The notes beneath the pieces are model-generated. The model did no database searches. It saw nothing but the letters and a program-made list of their open reading frames with translations, and had not been told where the DNA came from. Shown one piece after another: positions 28,416 to 36,803 of a DNA stretch of 64,000 nt (positions are counted from its first letter, which is position 1; the number at the start of each line of letters is the position of its first letter). The position numbers and the translations under genes are program-made. Source of the DNA: Zeimonas sp050187175 (GTDB lineage: Bacteria; Pseudomonadota; Gammaproteobacteria; Burkholderiales; Burkholderiaceae_E); contig JBFWXS010000011.1 in NCBI GenBank assembly GCA_050187175.1, positions 53,776-117,775 of the forward strand. Reading direction: 5' to 3'.

Positions 28416-29426
28416 TCAAACGCTCCAGGCCTGATCGAGGAAACGTATCCAGTTGTCGCCCATCACGTTGCGGATCCGGGACGGCGGCCAGCCGCGCGCC
28501 TGCATCGCCGCCGTGAACTTCGGATAGCCGGTGTAGTCGGTCAGGCCCCCCGGATAGCGGACCGTGCTGCTGATGAACGAGGTCAGCTCGCGCGCGTAGC
28601 CCTTGTCGTTCTGCCAGTAGATCATCGGATGACTGTCGTGTTTCCAGTACGGCGACCACGTCGGGTAGTTCACCCGTATGTCCGTTCCGAAGCCGACGTT
28701 CTGCTCACCGGCCACGCCTATCATGTGCTCGATCACCTCCAGGCAGTCGTCGATGGTCGCCTCGGTGCCGGTCCGCATGAACGAAGTGAAGAAGGTCGCG
28801 CCGACGAAGCCGCCGCGATCGACGAGCTGGCGCAGCTGCGCATCCGACTTGTTGCGCGGGTGGTCCTTCAGCGCCCGGGAGGCGACGTGCGTATAGCAGA
28901 CCGGCCGCTTCGAGTACGTCACCGTCTCTTCGGACGTCAGCGGTCCGACATGGGACAGGTCGATCAGAATGCCGACGGCGTTCATCTCGTCGATGATCTG
29001 GCGCCCGAAGTCCGACAGCCCGGAATCCCGGCTCTCATAACATCCCGAACCCAGCAGATTCTGCGTGTTGTAGGTCAGCTGGGCAATGCGGACGCCCAGC
29101 TCATGGAACAGCCGCACGAACGGGATCTGGTCCTCGAACGCCGATGTGTTCTGCCAGCCGAGGATGATGCCGACCTTGCCCTCGGCCTTGGCGCGCCGGA
29201 TATCGGCCGCCGTCTTCACCTGCAGACAGAGGTCGGCATTGTCGACGAAGCACTGCTTCCAGGCTGCGATGCGCTCCATGGTCGAACGGAATCCGTCCCA
29301 GACCGAGCAGGTCACGTTGGCGGCCGTGAGGCCTCCGGCGATCATCTGTTCGAGCTGACGGCGCTCGCCGGACGTGATGATCAGACCGTCGACGACGTTC
29401 AGTTCCTTGTGAAGATCGAGACTCAT
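28416..29426 (-). CDS. M19 (membrane dipeptidase) family protein with altered metal site
   Basis: A 336-residue renal-dipeptidase-family protein. Shared core stretches are VRLFHELGVRIAQLTYN, GLSDFGRQIIDEMNAVGILIDLSHVG and CYTHVASRALKDHPRN. The metal ligands seen in active M19 enzymes are partly missing: the N-terminal HxD is DGLII here (residues 13-17), the bridging Glu position reads GWQN (about 90-93), and the LTHN His is Tyr119. His159 and His180 are kept. It may be a divergent subfamily with another reaction. The start ATG 29426 overlaps the stop of the upstream gene (ATGA); the frame would extend to 29480. Confidence 0.85.
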   Translation of the reverse strand: MSLDLHKELNVVDGLIITSGERRQLEQMIAGGLTAANVTCSVWDGFRSTMERIAAWKQCFVDNADLCLQVKTAADIRRAKAEGKVGIILGWQNTSAFEDQIPFVRLFHELGVRIAQLTYNTQNLLGSGCYESRDSGLSDFGRQIIDEMNAVGILIDLSHVGPLTSEETVTYSKRPVCYTHVASRALKDHPRNKSDAQLRQLVDRGGFVGATFFTSFMRTGTEATIDDCLEVIEHMIGVAGEQNVGFGTDIRVNYPTWSPYWKHDSHPMIYWQNDKGYARELTSFISSTVRYPGGLTDYTGYPKFTAAMQARGWPPSRIRNVMGDNWIRFLDQAWSV

Positions 29427-30385
29427 GGGACGACTCCGAGGGGTGGGCGCCGCGATGCGGCGAGCGCTTTCGTGTAGCACAGGGCGGCGGCAGCGGCATC
29501 GCAGACGGCCATGCCGCCGAAGATGAACAAGCGCGGCCCGGAAGGTTCCGCGGTGTACGGGCGCCCGACGAGCTCGCCGAGCTCGAACGCATAGGGGCCG
29601 GCGAGCGCCAGCTTTCCGTCGGCCGCCAGTTCCGATGACTGTTCTGCGTCATCGGTCGCGACCACGGGAATCTCCCTCAGCGTGTCGGCGATCCAGCTTC
29701 TTCCGAGATCCACCAGACTGCAGAAGGTCCCCGCCGACAGCCAGGCACCGTCGAGGAAAGGCTCCGAAAGGCCGGCCCTGGGCACGGAGGTCACGACGAT
29801 GTCCTGGCCGGCGACCGCCGACTTCGCATCCGCCGCTACCGCAGCCGACAGACCCAGCGAAGCGGCGAGCGCGCACAGCCGCTCGGCGGAAGCTCGCGAC
29901 CTCGAGAAGGCGCAAACCCGGCGCAGCGACGGGAAGACCTGCGCGAGCAGCCGCAGATGCCCTTGCGCCTGCACGCCGCAGCCGACGAAGCCGATCGACT
30001 CGCTCGACGGATGCGCGAGCGCCTTGGCGGCGATCGCCGTCATGGCCGCGGTCCGCAGCTCGGTCAGCCTGGCTGCGTCGATCACCGCCAGCAGACGCCC
30101 GGTCGCAAGCGAGTTCAGCAGGATGGTGGCCTGAATCGTCGTCCGCCCGTCGGACGTCTGAGTGACCTGAATCCACTTGTTGCAGGCGAGCTCGTGTGCC
30201 AGCAATGCCGAGGCGAGGGTCTGGAAATAGTTTCCGGAAGGGACGGTGAGCGTCGCCTTCAGCGCGCGACGCACCAGCCCCCGCCCTTGCTCGAGCAGCA
30301 CCGACTCGACGGCCGCAACGTACTCCAGGTCCGGGATGCGGAGGCTTTCGATGTCCGCTTCGGACAGAAACAGAGCCTCGTTCAT
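29423..30385 (-). CDS. Ornithine cyclodeaminase / mu-crystallin family protein
   Basis: A 320-residue NAD(P)-dependent protein of the family that contains ornithine cyclodeaminase, ketimine reductases, and L-alanine or tauropine-type dehydrogenases. The dinucleotide fold is SIGFVGCGVQAQGHLRLLAQ, preceded by the family segment LTELRTAAMTAIAAKAL and followed by ADAKSAVAGQDIVVTSVPR. ATG 30385 is used, since the upstream extension to 30490 is AT-rich promoter DNA. It is the first gene of the OCD-dipeptidase-IclR operon and divergent from an operon with an FAD amine oxidoreductase, suggesting imine or cyclic amino acid chemistry. True ornithine cyclodeaminase activity is unproven. Confidence 0.9.
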   Translation of the reverse strand: MNEALFLSEADIESLRIPDLEYVAAVESVLLEQGRGLVRRALKATLTVPSGNYFQTLASALLAHELACNKWIQVTQTSDGRTTIQATILLNSLATGRLLAVIDAARLTELRTAAMTAIAAKALAHPSSESIGFVGCGVQAQGHLRLLAQVFPSLRRVCAFSRSRASAERLCALAASLGLSAAVAADAKSAVAGQDIVVTSVPRAGLSEPFLDGAWLSAGTFCSLVDLGRSWIADTLREIPVVATDDAEQSSELAADGKLALAGPYAFELGELVGRPYTAEPSGPRLFIFGGMAVCDAAAAALCYTKALAASRRPPLGVVP

Positions 30386-30434
30386 CGTCACTCGAGAGTC
30401 CTCATCCAGCGTTGACCGGCATGTCCGGCGATCG

Positions 30435-30485
30435 TTGACCGGCATGCCTGGTGATGTTACGATAGTTTTTATTACATTGCAATAA
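30435..30485. promoter_or_regulatory. Overlapping divergent promoters with a dyad
   Basis: Plus strand: TTGACC (30435-30440), 17 bp, TACGAT (30458-30463) for the Bug operon. Minus strand: TTGCAA (30482-30477), 17 bp, TAACAT (30459-30454) for the cyclodeaminase operon. The -10 boxes overlap. An AT-rich dyad TTATT-N7-AATAA (30469-30485) covers the minus -35. A 13-bp direct repeat GTTGACCGGCATG occurs at 30411 and 30434. Confidence 0.5.
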
Positions 30486-30532
30486 TTCATAGCGGTTCAT
30501 AGCGGTTCGACAGCTCAACCTGCGGAGTGATC

Positions 30533-31504
30533 ATGAAGATGAAGCGATGGATTGCGGGCATGGCATTCACCATGCTGGCTTGCTGCATGCCGGCTCTTGC
30601 CCAGGACTATCCGGTCAAGCCGATCCGGCTGCTGGCAGGGTTCGCGCCCGGCGGCACCACCGATACCTTGGCGCGCCTGATCGCGTCCAAGCTCAGCGAG
30701 AAGCTCGGCCAGCCGGTCGTGGTCGAGAACCGGCCCGGCGCTGCCGCGAACATCGCGATGGACGCCGTCGCGAAGGCGCCGCCCGACGGCTACACACTCG
30801 GCTATGCGTATTCGTCGCTGTCGATCAATCCGCTGGTCATGGACTCCGTTCCGTTCGACGTGCTCCGCGATCTCGCCCCGGTCTCGCTGATCGGCACCGT
30901 GCGCATGTACCTGATCGTGGACGGCGCGCTGCCCGTCAACTCGTTGAACGAATACATCGCGCTGCTCAAGGCGAATCCCGGCAAGTACTCGCTGGCCGCG
31001 AACGCGCTCGGCGGACCCTCGCATCTCGGCGCGGAGCTGTTCAAGGCGCGCACCGGCGTCGATGTTCCGACCATCGTCTACAAGGGCGGAGCGCCGGCAC
31101 TGGTCGACATCCTCGGCGGGCGCGTATCGGGAATGTTCGATACGGTGCCCGGCGTCCTGCCGCACGTCAGAAGCGGCAAGCTCAAGGCGCTCGCGATCAG
31201 CGGCAGCAACAGGTTTCCGGGGCTGCCTAACCTTCCCACTTACGCAGAGGCCGGCCTGCCCGATCTGTCCGGCATCCGCACCTGGAACGGAATCGTCGCG
31301 CCTGCCGGCACGCCCCCCGCAGTCATCCGGAAGCTGAATGCCACGCTGCATGAGATCGTGCACAGCCCCGAAGTCCGCGAACGGCTCACGGCCCAGGCCG
31401 TCGATCCGGCCGGCGGCAGCGCGGCCGACTTCGACGCCTTCATCCGGGCCGAGATGAAGGTCTGGGACCCGGTGGCGAAGGCCGCGAAGATCAAGATCAA
31501 CTGA
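30533..31504 (+). CDS. Tripartite tricarboxylate-type receptor (Bug family)
   Basis: A 323-residue Bug receptor with a signal peptide (KRWIAGMAFTMLACCMPALA, cleavage before QDYPVKP). Marks are KPIRLLAGFAPGGTTDTLARLIA, VVENRPGAAANIAMDAVA, DGYTLGYAYSS, VYKGGAPALVDILGGRVSGMFD and the closing VIRKLNATLHEIVHSP. ATG 30533 was chosen after GCGGAG (30522-30527); a GTG six bases earlier and an ATG six bases later are alternatives. It is first in an operon with an FAD oxidoreductase, a crotonase and an AMP ligase, so the imported acid may be processed by them. Confidence 0.94.
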   Translation: MKMKRWIAGMAFTMLACCMPALAQDYPVKPIRLLAGFAPGGTTDTLARLIASKLSEKLGQPVVVENRPGAAANIAMDAVAKAPPDGYTLGYAYSSLSINPLVMDSVPFDVLRDLAPVSLIGTVRMYLIVDGALPVNSLNEYIALLKANPGKYSLAANALGGPSHLGAELFKARTGVDVPTIVYKGGAPALVDILGGRVSGMFDTVPGVLPHVRSGKLKALAISGSNRFPGLPNLPTYAEAGLPDLSGIRTWNGIVAPAGTPPAVIRKLNATLHEIVHSPEVRERLTAQAVDPAGGSAADFDAFIRAEMKVWDPVAKAAKIKIN

Positions 31505-31518
31505 CAGAGCACCACCTG

Positions 31519-32799
31519 ATGCGTGACACAGCCGTGGTGGTGGTGGGTGCCGGTATCGTGGGAACCGCCATCGCTTCGCGGCTGCTTCTCGGCGGCCACC
31601 GCGTGACGCTGATCGACATGCGCCCCCCGGGCGAATACTGCTCGTGGGGCAATGCCGGCATCCTGAGCCCCGGATCCTGCGTGCCTTTCGGTCTCCCCGG
31701 AACCCTGCGCAAGGTCCCCGGCTGGCTGCTCGATCCGCTCGGACCGCTGTCGATCCGGCCGAGCTATCTGCCCCGATTGCTGCCGTGGCTGGCCCGCTTC
31801 GTCGCCGCGTCGAGAATCGACCACGTCAATCGGATCGCGGACGGCCTGCGAGCGCTGCTGCTGAACACGTTCGACGACTGGCTGCCGCTGGCACGCTGGG
31901 CAGGCGCCGAACAATTGATCCGCCGCACCGGTTACCTGGTCGTCTACGAGACCGAAAGCGGATGGCGGGACTCATCGCTGTCATGGCGGCTGCGCCGCGA
32001 GCGAGGCGTGGTCTGCCAGGAACTGGACCGGGCGCAGATCGGCGACCTCGAACCGGAGATCGCTGCGCGGTTCGCTCGCGGCATGTTCCTGCCGGATCAC
32101 GGCTTCGTGGCGAACCCCGGCGAGCTGACTCGGTCGCTCGCACGCCAGTTCTGCAGCGAAGGCGGCGTGCTGGTCCGCGATCGCGTCCTGCAGATCCTGC
32201 GCGAGGGCGCGCGCGCGACCGGCGTGGCGACGCAGAACGGAGCGATCGAGGCGGATGCCGTAGTCGTGGCCGCCGGCGTGCATTCCGCCGAGATCAGCCG
32301 GACGCTCGGCGACCCGGTTCCTCTGGAGTCGCAGCGCGGCTATCACGTCGAATTCCGCGGCCGGCAGTCCTTGCTGCGCCATCCGGTGATGTCCGGCGAA
32401 GGAACCTTCTTCGCCACGCCGATGGACACAGGGCTGCGGATCGCCGGCGCCGTCGAGTTCGCGGGGCTGCGGGCTGAACCGAACTACCGCCGAGCGGCGG
32501 CGCTGGCCGTTCTCGCCAGACGCATGATTCCCGCGATCACCGAGGCGGAGGCGTCGAACTGGATGGGGCATCGCCCCTGCACGCCCGACACGCTGCCGGT
32601 CATCGGCAGGGCGAGCCGGGTCTCGAATGTCTTCTACGCGTTCGGCCACGGCCATCTGGGCCTGGGCATGGGCTCAGCCACTGCGCGGCTGATCGGCGAG
32701 CTCGTCGACGGCCTCAGCACCAGCCTGGACATCGCGCCGTACGAAGCAAGGCGCTTCCGCGGCCAACCCGCCGCCGGAAACGCGAGTGCTTGTCTTTGA
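31519..32799 (+). CDS. FAD-dependent oxidoreductase (D-amino acid dehydrogenase/DadA-like)
   Basis: A 426-residue flavoprotein of the DAO/DadA family. It has the N-terminal Rossmann motif VVVVGAGIVGTAIASRLLLGGHRVTLID, then CSWGNAGILSPGSCVPFG typical of DadA-like dehydrogenases, a central substrate domain, and the C-terminal GHRPCTPDTLPVIG and FGHGHLGLGMGSATARLI. These enzymes oxidise amines or D-amino acids to imino acids. A divergent imine-reductase-family gene supports amino or imino acid metabolism. It lies 14 bp after the Bug gene. The substrate is unknown. Confidence 0.91.
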   Translation: MRDTAVVVVGAGIVGTAIASRLLLGGHRVTLIDMRPPGEYCSWGNAGILSPGSCVPFGLPGTLRKVPGWLLDPLGPLSIRPSYLPRLLPWLARFVAASRIDHVNRIADGLRALLLNTFDDWLPLARWAGAEQLIRRTGYLVVYETESGWRDSSLSWRLRRERGVVCQELDRAQIGDLEPEIAARFARGMFLPDHGFVANPGELTRSLARQFCSEGGVLVRDRVLQILREGARATGVATQNGAIEADAVVVAAGVHSAEISRTLGDPVPLESQRGYHVEFRGRQSLLRHPVMSGEGTFFATPMDTGLRIAGAVEFAGLRAEPNYRRAAALAVLARRMIPAITEAEASNWMGHRPCTPDTLPVIGRASRVSNVFYAFGHGHLGLGMGSATARLIGELVDGLSTSLDIAPYEARRFRGQPAAGNASACL

Positions 32800-32814
32800 A
32801 CCACGAGGTGAAGA

Positions 32815-33588
32815 TTGAAAGACGATTCCGTCATCAGCGAAATCCGGTCGGGCATCGGCCTGATCCGCTTGAACCGGCCCGCGAAGCTCAACGCCTGGGA
32901 TCGCGCCATGCGCAGGACGATCATGCAGCAGCTGACGCGCTTCGACGCCGACGAAGGCATCGGTGCGATCGTGATGACCGGCACCGGCGATCGGGCCTTC
33001 TGCGCGGGACAGGACTTCGACGAGGCCCACGGCTTCGACGAGGACGAGGCCGAGCAGTGGATCAGGGAATGGGGCGTCTTCTACAGCACGATCCGCAGCC
33101 TGTCCAAGCCGCTGATCGCGGCGCTCAACGGCACCGCCGCCGGCTCGGCCTTCCAGGTGGCGCTGCTGACCGACATGCGCATCGGGCATGACGAGGTCCG
33201 GATGGGACAGCCCGAAATCAACTCGGGCATCGCCAGCATCACCGGCCCATGGATCATGAAGGAGGTGCTCGGACACGCGCGGACCACCGATCTGACCCTG
33301 ACGGGCCGCCTGATGGACGCGGACGAGGCATGGCGGATCGGACTGCTGAATCACATCGTCCCGCGCGAGCAGGTCCTGAGCAAGTCGCTGGAGATCGCCG
33401 CAGAGCTGGCGGCCAAGCCGCGCGTGGCGATGCGGCTGGACAAGGCCTGGCTGCGCGACATGAACGAGCCGGGCTTCAAGGCGTGCATAGAGCATGCGAT
33501 CAGGGCCCATCGCGAGTCCTACCGGTCAGGCGAGCCGATCCGGATGATGGCCGAGTTCATGGCCAAGCGCGGTCACAAGCTGGGATAG
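32815..33588 (+). CDS. Enoyl-CoA hydratase/isomerase (crotonase family)
   Basis: A 257-residue crotonase. The start is TTG at 32815, supported by GAGGTG (32805-32810) at good spacing; no ATG exists upstream in frame near the conserved start. Signatures are IGLIRLNRPAKLNAWDRAM, the oxyanion-hole segment AFCAGQDFDEA, NGTAAGSAFQVALLTDMRIG and GQPEINSGIAS with a catalytic Glu in the usual PExxxG position. It sits between the FAD oxidoreductase (15 bp) and an AMP ligase (4 bp) in one operon. Hydratase, isomerase or related crotonase chemistry is possible. Confidence 0.92.
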   Translation: MKDDSVISEIRSGIGLIRLNRPAKLNAWDRAMRRTIMQQLTRFDADEGIGAIVMTGTGDRAFCAGQDFDEAHGFDEDEAEQWIREWGVFYSTIRSLSKPLIAALNGTAAGSAFQVALLTDMRIGHDEVRMGQPEINSGIASITGPWIMKEVLGHARTTDLTLTGRLMDADEAWRIGLLNHIVPREQVLSKSLEIAAELAAKPRVAMRLDKAWLRDMNEPGFKACIEHAIRAHRESYRSGEPIRMMAEFMAKRGHKLG

Positions 33589-33592
33589 CAAG

Positions 33593-35113
33593 ATGCCGTG
33601 GACCGAGTACTTCCCCAGGCGCTGCTCTACGGACTCGCTGGAATGCGTGCCGCTGCTGGTGGAGGCGCTCTCGAATCCTCCGCAGGCGTTCTACTGCCGG
33701 GACGAGAGCGGCGAGATCGGCTTCGCCGAGCTGCGCGGCCGGATCGCAGCGATCCAGTCGTGGCTTCGCACCCGGGGCGTGCGCCGCGGCGACAGGATCG
33801 CAGTGATGCTGCCGAACAGCCTGCCGCATGTGGCGCTCATTCTCGCGCTCATGCTGGAGCGGATCGTCTGGGTACCGGTCAATACGCGGCTGAAGACGCC
33901 CGGCGTCACGCACATCATCGAGCACAGCTCGCCCACCGCATTCATCACCGACGATCCGGACATCGCCGACGCAATGCGACCGCTGGTACGGACCTTCGAT
34001 ACCGAGGTTCTGCAGCAGGGCCGGCTCGACGGCCCTGTCCATGTCGCATCCGGCTCCCCCTCCGACCTGTTCTCGATCATCTACACGTCGGGCACTACCG
34101 GCGCTCCGAAAGGCGTCGAGTTCACGCACCGGATGCTGCGGATCGCCACCGAGGCCGTCCTCATCGTCGCCGACGTCCGGCCGGGCGACCGGATGATCGT
34201 GTGGGAGCCGCTGTGCCACGTGGGCGGCGCCCAGCTGCTGATGCTGCCCGTGCTCACTCGCGTCCAGCTTCACTTCGTCGACCGCTTCTCCGCGTCGGGA
34301 TTCCTGGCCTGCGCTTCCGCGCATGCGATCACGCACGCCCACTACCTCGGAGGCGTACTGGATTTCCTGTCCAAGGCGCCGATCGACGGCCTGGACCTGC
34401 AGTCATTGCGCGTCTTCTGGGGCGCGGGGGCGACGCAGGCCAGCTGGGACTACGTCGAACGCGTGTTCGGCGCGAAGCTGCGCGAATGCTACGGCATGAC
34501 CGAGTGCTCGAGCTTCGCCACGGTCAACGACGACGGCACGCCGATGTCGATCGGCAAGCCGCTGCCGTGGATCCGACTGTCCCTGCTGGGACCGGACGGC
34601 AGCGAGGTCAGCGACGGAAGCGACGGGGAGATCGTCCTGGAAAGCGCCGTGGACGGCGCGTTCATGACCGGCTACCACCGGGACCCGGAAGCGAGCGCGC
34701 GCGCACTGCGCGGCGGGCGGCTGCATACCGGCGACCTGGCACGGCGGCGCGACGGACGGCTGTACTTCGTCGGCAGGAAGAGCGACAGCATGCGCGTGCG
34801 CGGGGAGAACGTATCGGCCTGGGAAGTCGAGCGCGTGTTCGCCTCGCACCCGGGCATCCAGCAGGTCGCGGCCGTCGGTGTGCCGTCGCCGAGCGGCGAG
34901 CAGGACATCCTGCTGTTCGTGAAGCCGAGCAGCGGTTCGCGGATCGACCTCGGCAGACTGCACGCGTGGTGCTCCGAGCTGCTGGCGCCGTATCAGGTGC
35001 CGCGATACTACCGGCTGGTGGACAGCTTCGCGCTCACGCCCAGCGAACGGATCCGCAAGCAGCTGCTGCCGCGCAGCCTGGAAGGAGCGTTCGACGCGCG
35101 CGCGGGCAGTTGA
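33593..35113 (+). CDS. AMP-dependent acyl-CoA synthetase/ligase
   Basis: A 506-residue ANL-family ligase. It has the P-loop IIYTSGTTGAPKGVEFTH, the GAGATQASWDYVERVFG and ECYGMTECSSFATV segments, TGYHRDPEASARALRGGRLHTGDLARRRDGRLYFVGRKSDSMRVRGENVSAWEVE, and LTPSERIRKQLL with the Lys that closes on the adenylate. This is the shape of crotonobetaine/carnitine-CoA-ligase-like members. It is the last gene of the Bug-FAD oxidoreductase-crotonase-ligase operon, 4 bp after the crotonase stop. It most likely makes the CoA ester that the crotonase uses. Confidence 0.93.
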   Translation: MPWTEYFPRRCSTDSLECVPLLVEALSNPPQAFYCRDESGEIGFAELRGRIAAIQSWLRTRGVRRGDRIAVMLPNSLPHVALILALMLERIVWVPVNTRLKTPGVTHIIEHSSPTAFITDDPDIADAMRPLVRTFDTEVLQQGRLDGPVHVASGSPSDLFSIIYTSGTTGAPKGVEFTHRMLRIATEAVLIVADVRPGDRMIVWEPLCHVGGAQLLMLPVLTRVQLHFVDRFSASGFLACASAHAITHAHYLGGVLDFLSKAPIDGLDLQSLRVFWGAGATQASWDYVERVFGAKLRECYGMTECSSFATVNDDGTPMSIGKPLPWIRLSLLGPDGSEVSDGSDGEIVLESAVDGAFMTGYHRDPEASARALRGGRLHTGDLARRRDGRLYFVGRKSDSMRVRGENVSAWEVERVFASHPGIQQVAAVGVPSPSGEQDILLFVKPSSGSRIDLGRLHAWCSELLAPYQVPRYYRLVDSFALTPSERIRKQLLPRSLEGAFDARAGS

Positions 35114-35252
35114 CGCGGCGCTTATCGGCAACCGGTCATCGACACGGCCCGCCGTCGACGCAGCCGACCGTCACCGACGCAGCCAGCCATCGCCGACGCA
35201 CCCGCCCGCCCGGCGCGGACCTCGCCGACGCCAGCACGCAGGCGTACGGCAG

Positions 35253-36020
35253 CTACTTGCCGGCGTTCGACTTGGCGGCCTTACCGGCAACGGCGCCGGC
35301 AGCGGCACCGGCCCGCGGCGGCCGCGCCGCCTTCGCGGCCGGCGGCTTTGCGGCCGGCGAGGCCGAGGCCCGCACCCCGTCCAGCACCACGCCAAGCACC
35401 TGATCCGCCGTCGTCTCGACGTCCAGGCCGCCCTCGCCCATCAGGTAGCGGGTGGCATGATGCTCGATGCCGCCGAAGATCATGTCGCGCACCAGCCTGA
35501 CCGGGATCTCTCTGCCGAACTCGCCGGACTCGACGCCGAGCTCGATCGCGCGGCGCATGTGCCACGTGTAGCGCTGATTGAGCTTGCCGACGATGGCACG
35601 GAACTCGGTGTCGCTGGTCCTCAGCTCACGGATGATCAGGCGCATCAGGCCCGGGCTGTCGCGCAGCGCGCGCAGATGCGCCGCGATCAGGAAGCGCAGG
35701 CGGCTGCGCACCGACGAGATCTGCTTCAGCTCCTGATCGAGCTCGGCGTTCTTGCGGCTGTACCATTCGGAGATGACGTGCGCCAGCAGCTCGCGCTTGG
35801 TCTTGACGTAGCGATAGACGTTGCCTTCGACGACGCCGGCGCGGCGCGCGACGTCGGCGACGGTCGCCGAGTCGTAGCCCAGCTCGCTGAACACCTGCTC
35901 GGCGGCGACCAGGATCTCCTCCCAGCGCTCTTCCTTGGACAAGCGGCGGCGCCGCGGCGCAGACGGATTCGAGGCGCCGTCGGCGGCGGCTCGGCGGGCA
36001 CCGGAAGGATCGCGGGACAT
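35253..36020 (-). CDS. TetR-family transcriptional regulator with basic C-terminal tail
   Basis: A 255-residue TetR regulator. The helix-turn-helix (EEILVAAEQVFSELGYDSATVADVARRAGVVEGNVYRYVKTKRELLAHVI) is preceded by a basic N-terminal segment and followed by a ligand domain. The last 35 residues form a disordered tail rich in Ala, Pro, Lys and Arg (PAAKPPAAKAARPPRAG), like AlgP-type nucleoid-binding tails. It is 9 bp after the SDR gene and ends the long liv-type operon, so it probably responds to a pathway acyl-CoA and binds the repeats at 45467 and 45567. Confidence 0.92.
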   Translation of the reverse strand: MSRDPSGARRAAADGASNPSAPRRRRLSKEERWEEILVAAEQVFSELGYDSATVADVARRAGVVEGNVYRYVKTKRELLAHVISEWYSRKNAELDQELKQISSVRSRLRFLIAAHLRALRDSPGLMRLIIRELRTSDTEFRAIVGKLNQRYTWHMRRAIELGVESGEFGREIPVRLVRDMIFGGIEHHATRYLMGEGGLDVETTADQVLGVVLDGVRASASPAAKPPAAKAARPPRAGAAAGAVAGKAAKSNAGK

Positions 36021-36029
36021 GCGGCTATG

Positions 36030-36803
36030 TTAACGAGGCGGCAGGCGGAACGCACCGTCGAGCCGGATGCACGCGCCGTTGAGATAGCGATTCTCGGCGA
36101 TGTGGCAGCACAGCGCCGCGATCTCGTCGGCGCGGCCGAAGCGGCGCGGAAACTGGAAGTCGGCCGCGATGCGGTCGACCACCGTCGGCGGCAGGCTTTC
36201 GAGCATCGGCGTCCAGAATGCGCCGGGAGCGATCGTATTGACACGGATCCCGACTGACGCCAGCTCGCGGGCCGCGGGCAGGCACAACCCCACCAGCCCC
36301 GCCTTGCTCGACGCATACGCGGTCTGCCCGATCTGGCCGTCGAACGCCGCGCCGGACGAGATGGTGACGACGACGCCGCGCTCGCCGTCGTCGTCCGGGG
36401 CGTTCTTCGCCATCTGCTGCGCGCAATGCGCCAGCAGATGGAAAGTGCCGATCAGGTTGATGCCGACCGTGCGGGCAAATGCGTCGCCGGCCCCGGCGCG
36501 GCCTGCGCGGTCCAGGATGCGCATCGGCGCTACGACGCCGGCGAAGCTGAAGCACGCATGCAGCGCGCCGAAATGGCCGGCGCCGCGCTCGACGGCCGCG
36601 GCCACTTGCCTCTCGTCGGCCAGGTCCGCCTGCACGAACAGCGCCTGCCCGCCCAGCTCCGCGGAGCGCGCGCGGCCGGCCTCGCCGTCGCGGTCCAGCA
36701 TCACCACGCGCGCGCCCGCGTGATGCACGCAGTACTGCGCGGTGCCCCAGCCCAGACCCGAGGCGGCGCCCGAGATCAGCACGACGGCACCGCGCAGCCT
36801 CAT
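36030..36803 (-). CDS. SDR oxidoreductase, 3-hydroxyacyl-CoA dehydrogenase-like
   Basis: A 257-residue short-chain dehydrogenase. It has the cofactor motif ISGAASGLGWGTAQYC, the acidic residue after strand 2 (VVMLDRDGE) that selects NAD, FSFAGV in place of NNAG, the Ser-Tyr-Lys triad TISSGAAFDGQIGQTAYASSKAG, and NTIAPGAFWTPML. It resembles human HSD10-type 3-hydroxyacyl-CoA dehydrogenases. ATG 36803 overlaps the thiolase stop (ATGA); the longer frame to 37076 reads back into the thiolase. In this operon it would oxidise the 3-hydroxyacyl-CoA formed by the hydratase. Confidence 0.9.
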   Translation of the reverse strand: MRLRGAVVLISGAASGLGWGTAQYCVHHAGARVVMLDRDGEAGRARSAELGGQALFVQADLADERQVAAAVERGAGHFGALHACFSFAGVVAPMRILDRAGRAGAGDAFARTVGINLIGTFHLLAHCAQQMAKNAPDDDGERGVVVTISSGAAFDGQIGQTAYASSKAGLVGLCLPAARELASVGIRVNTIAPGAFWTPMLESLPPTVVDRIAADFQFPRRFGRADEIAALCCHIAENRYLNGACIRLDGAFRLPPR

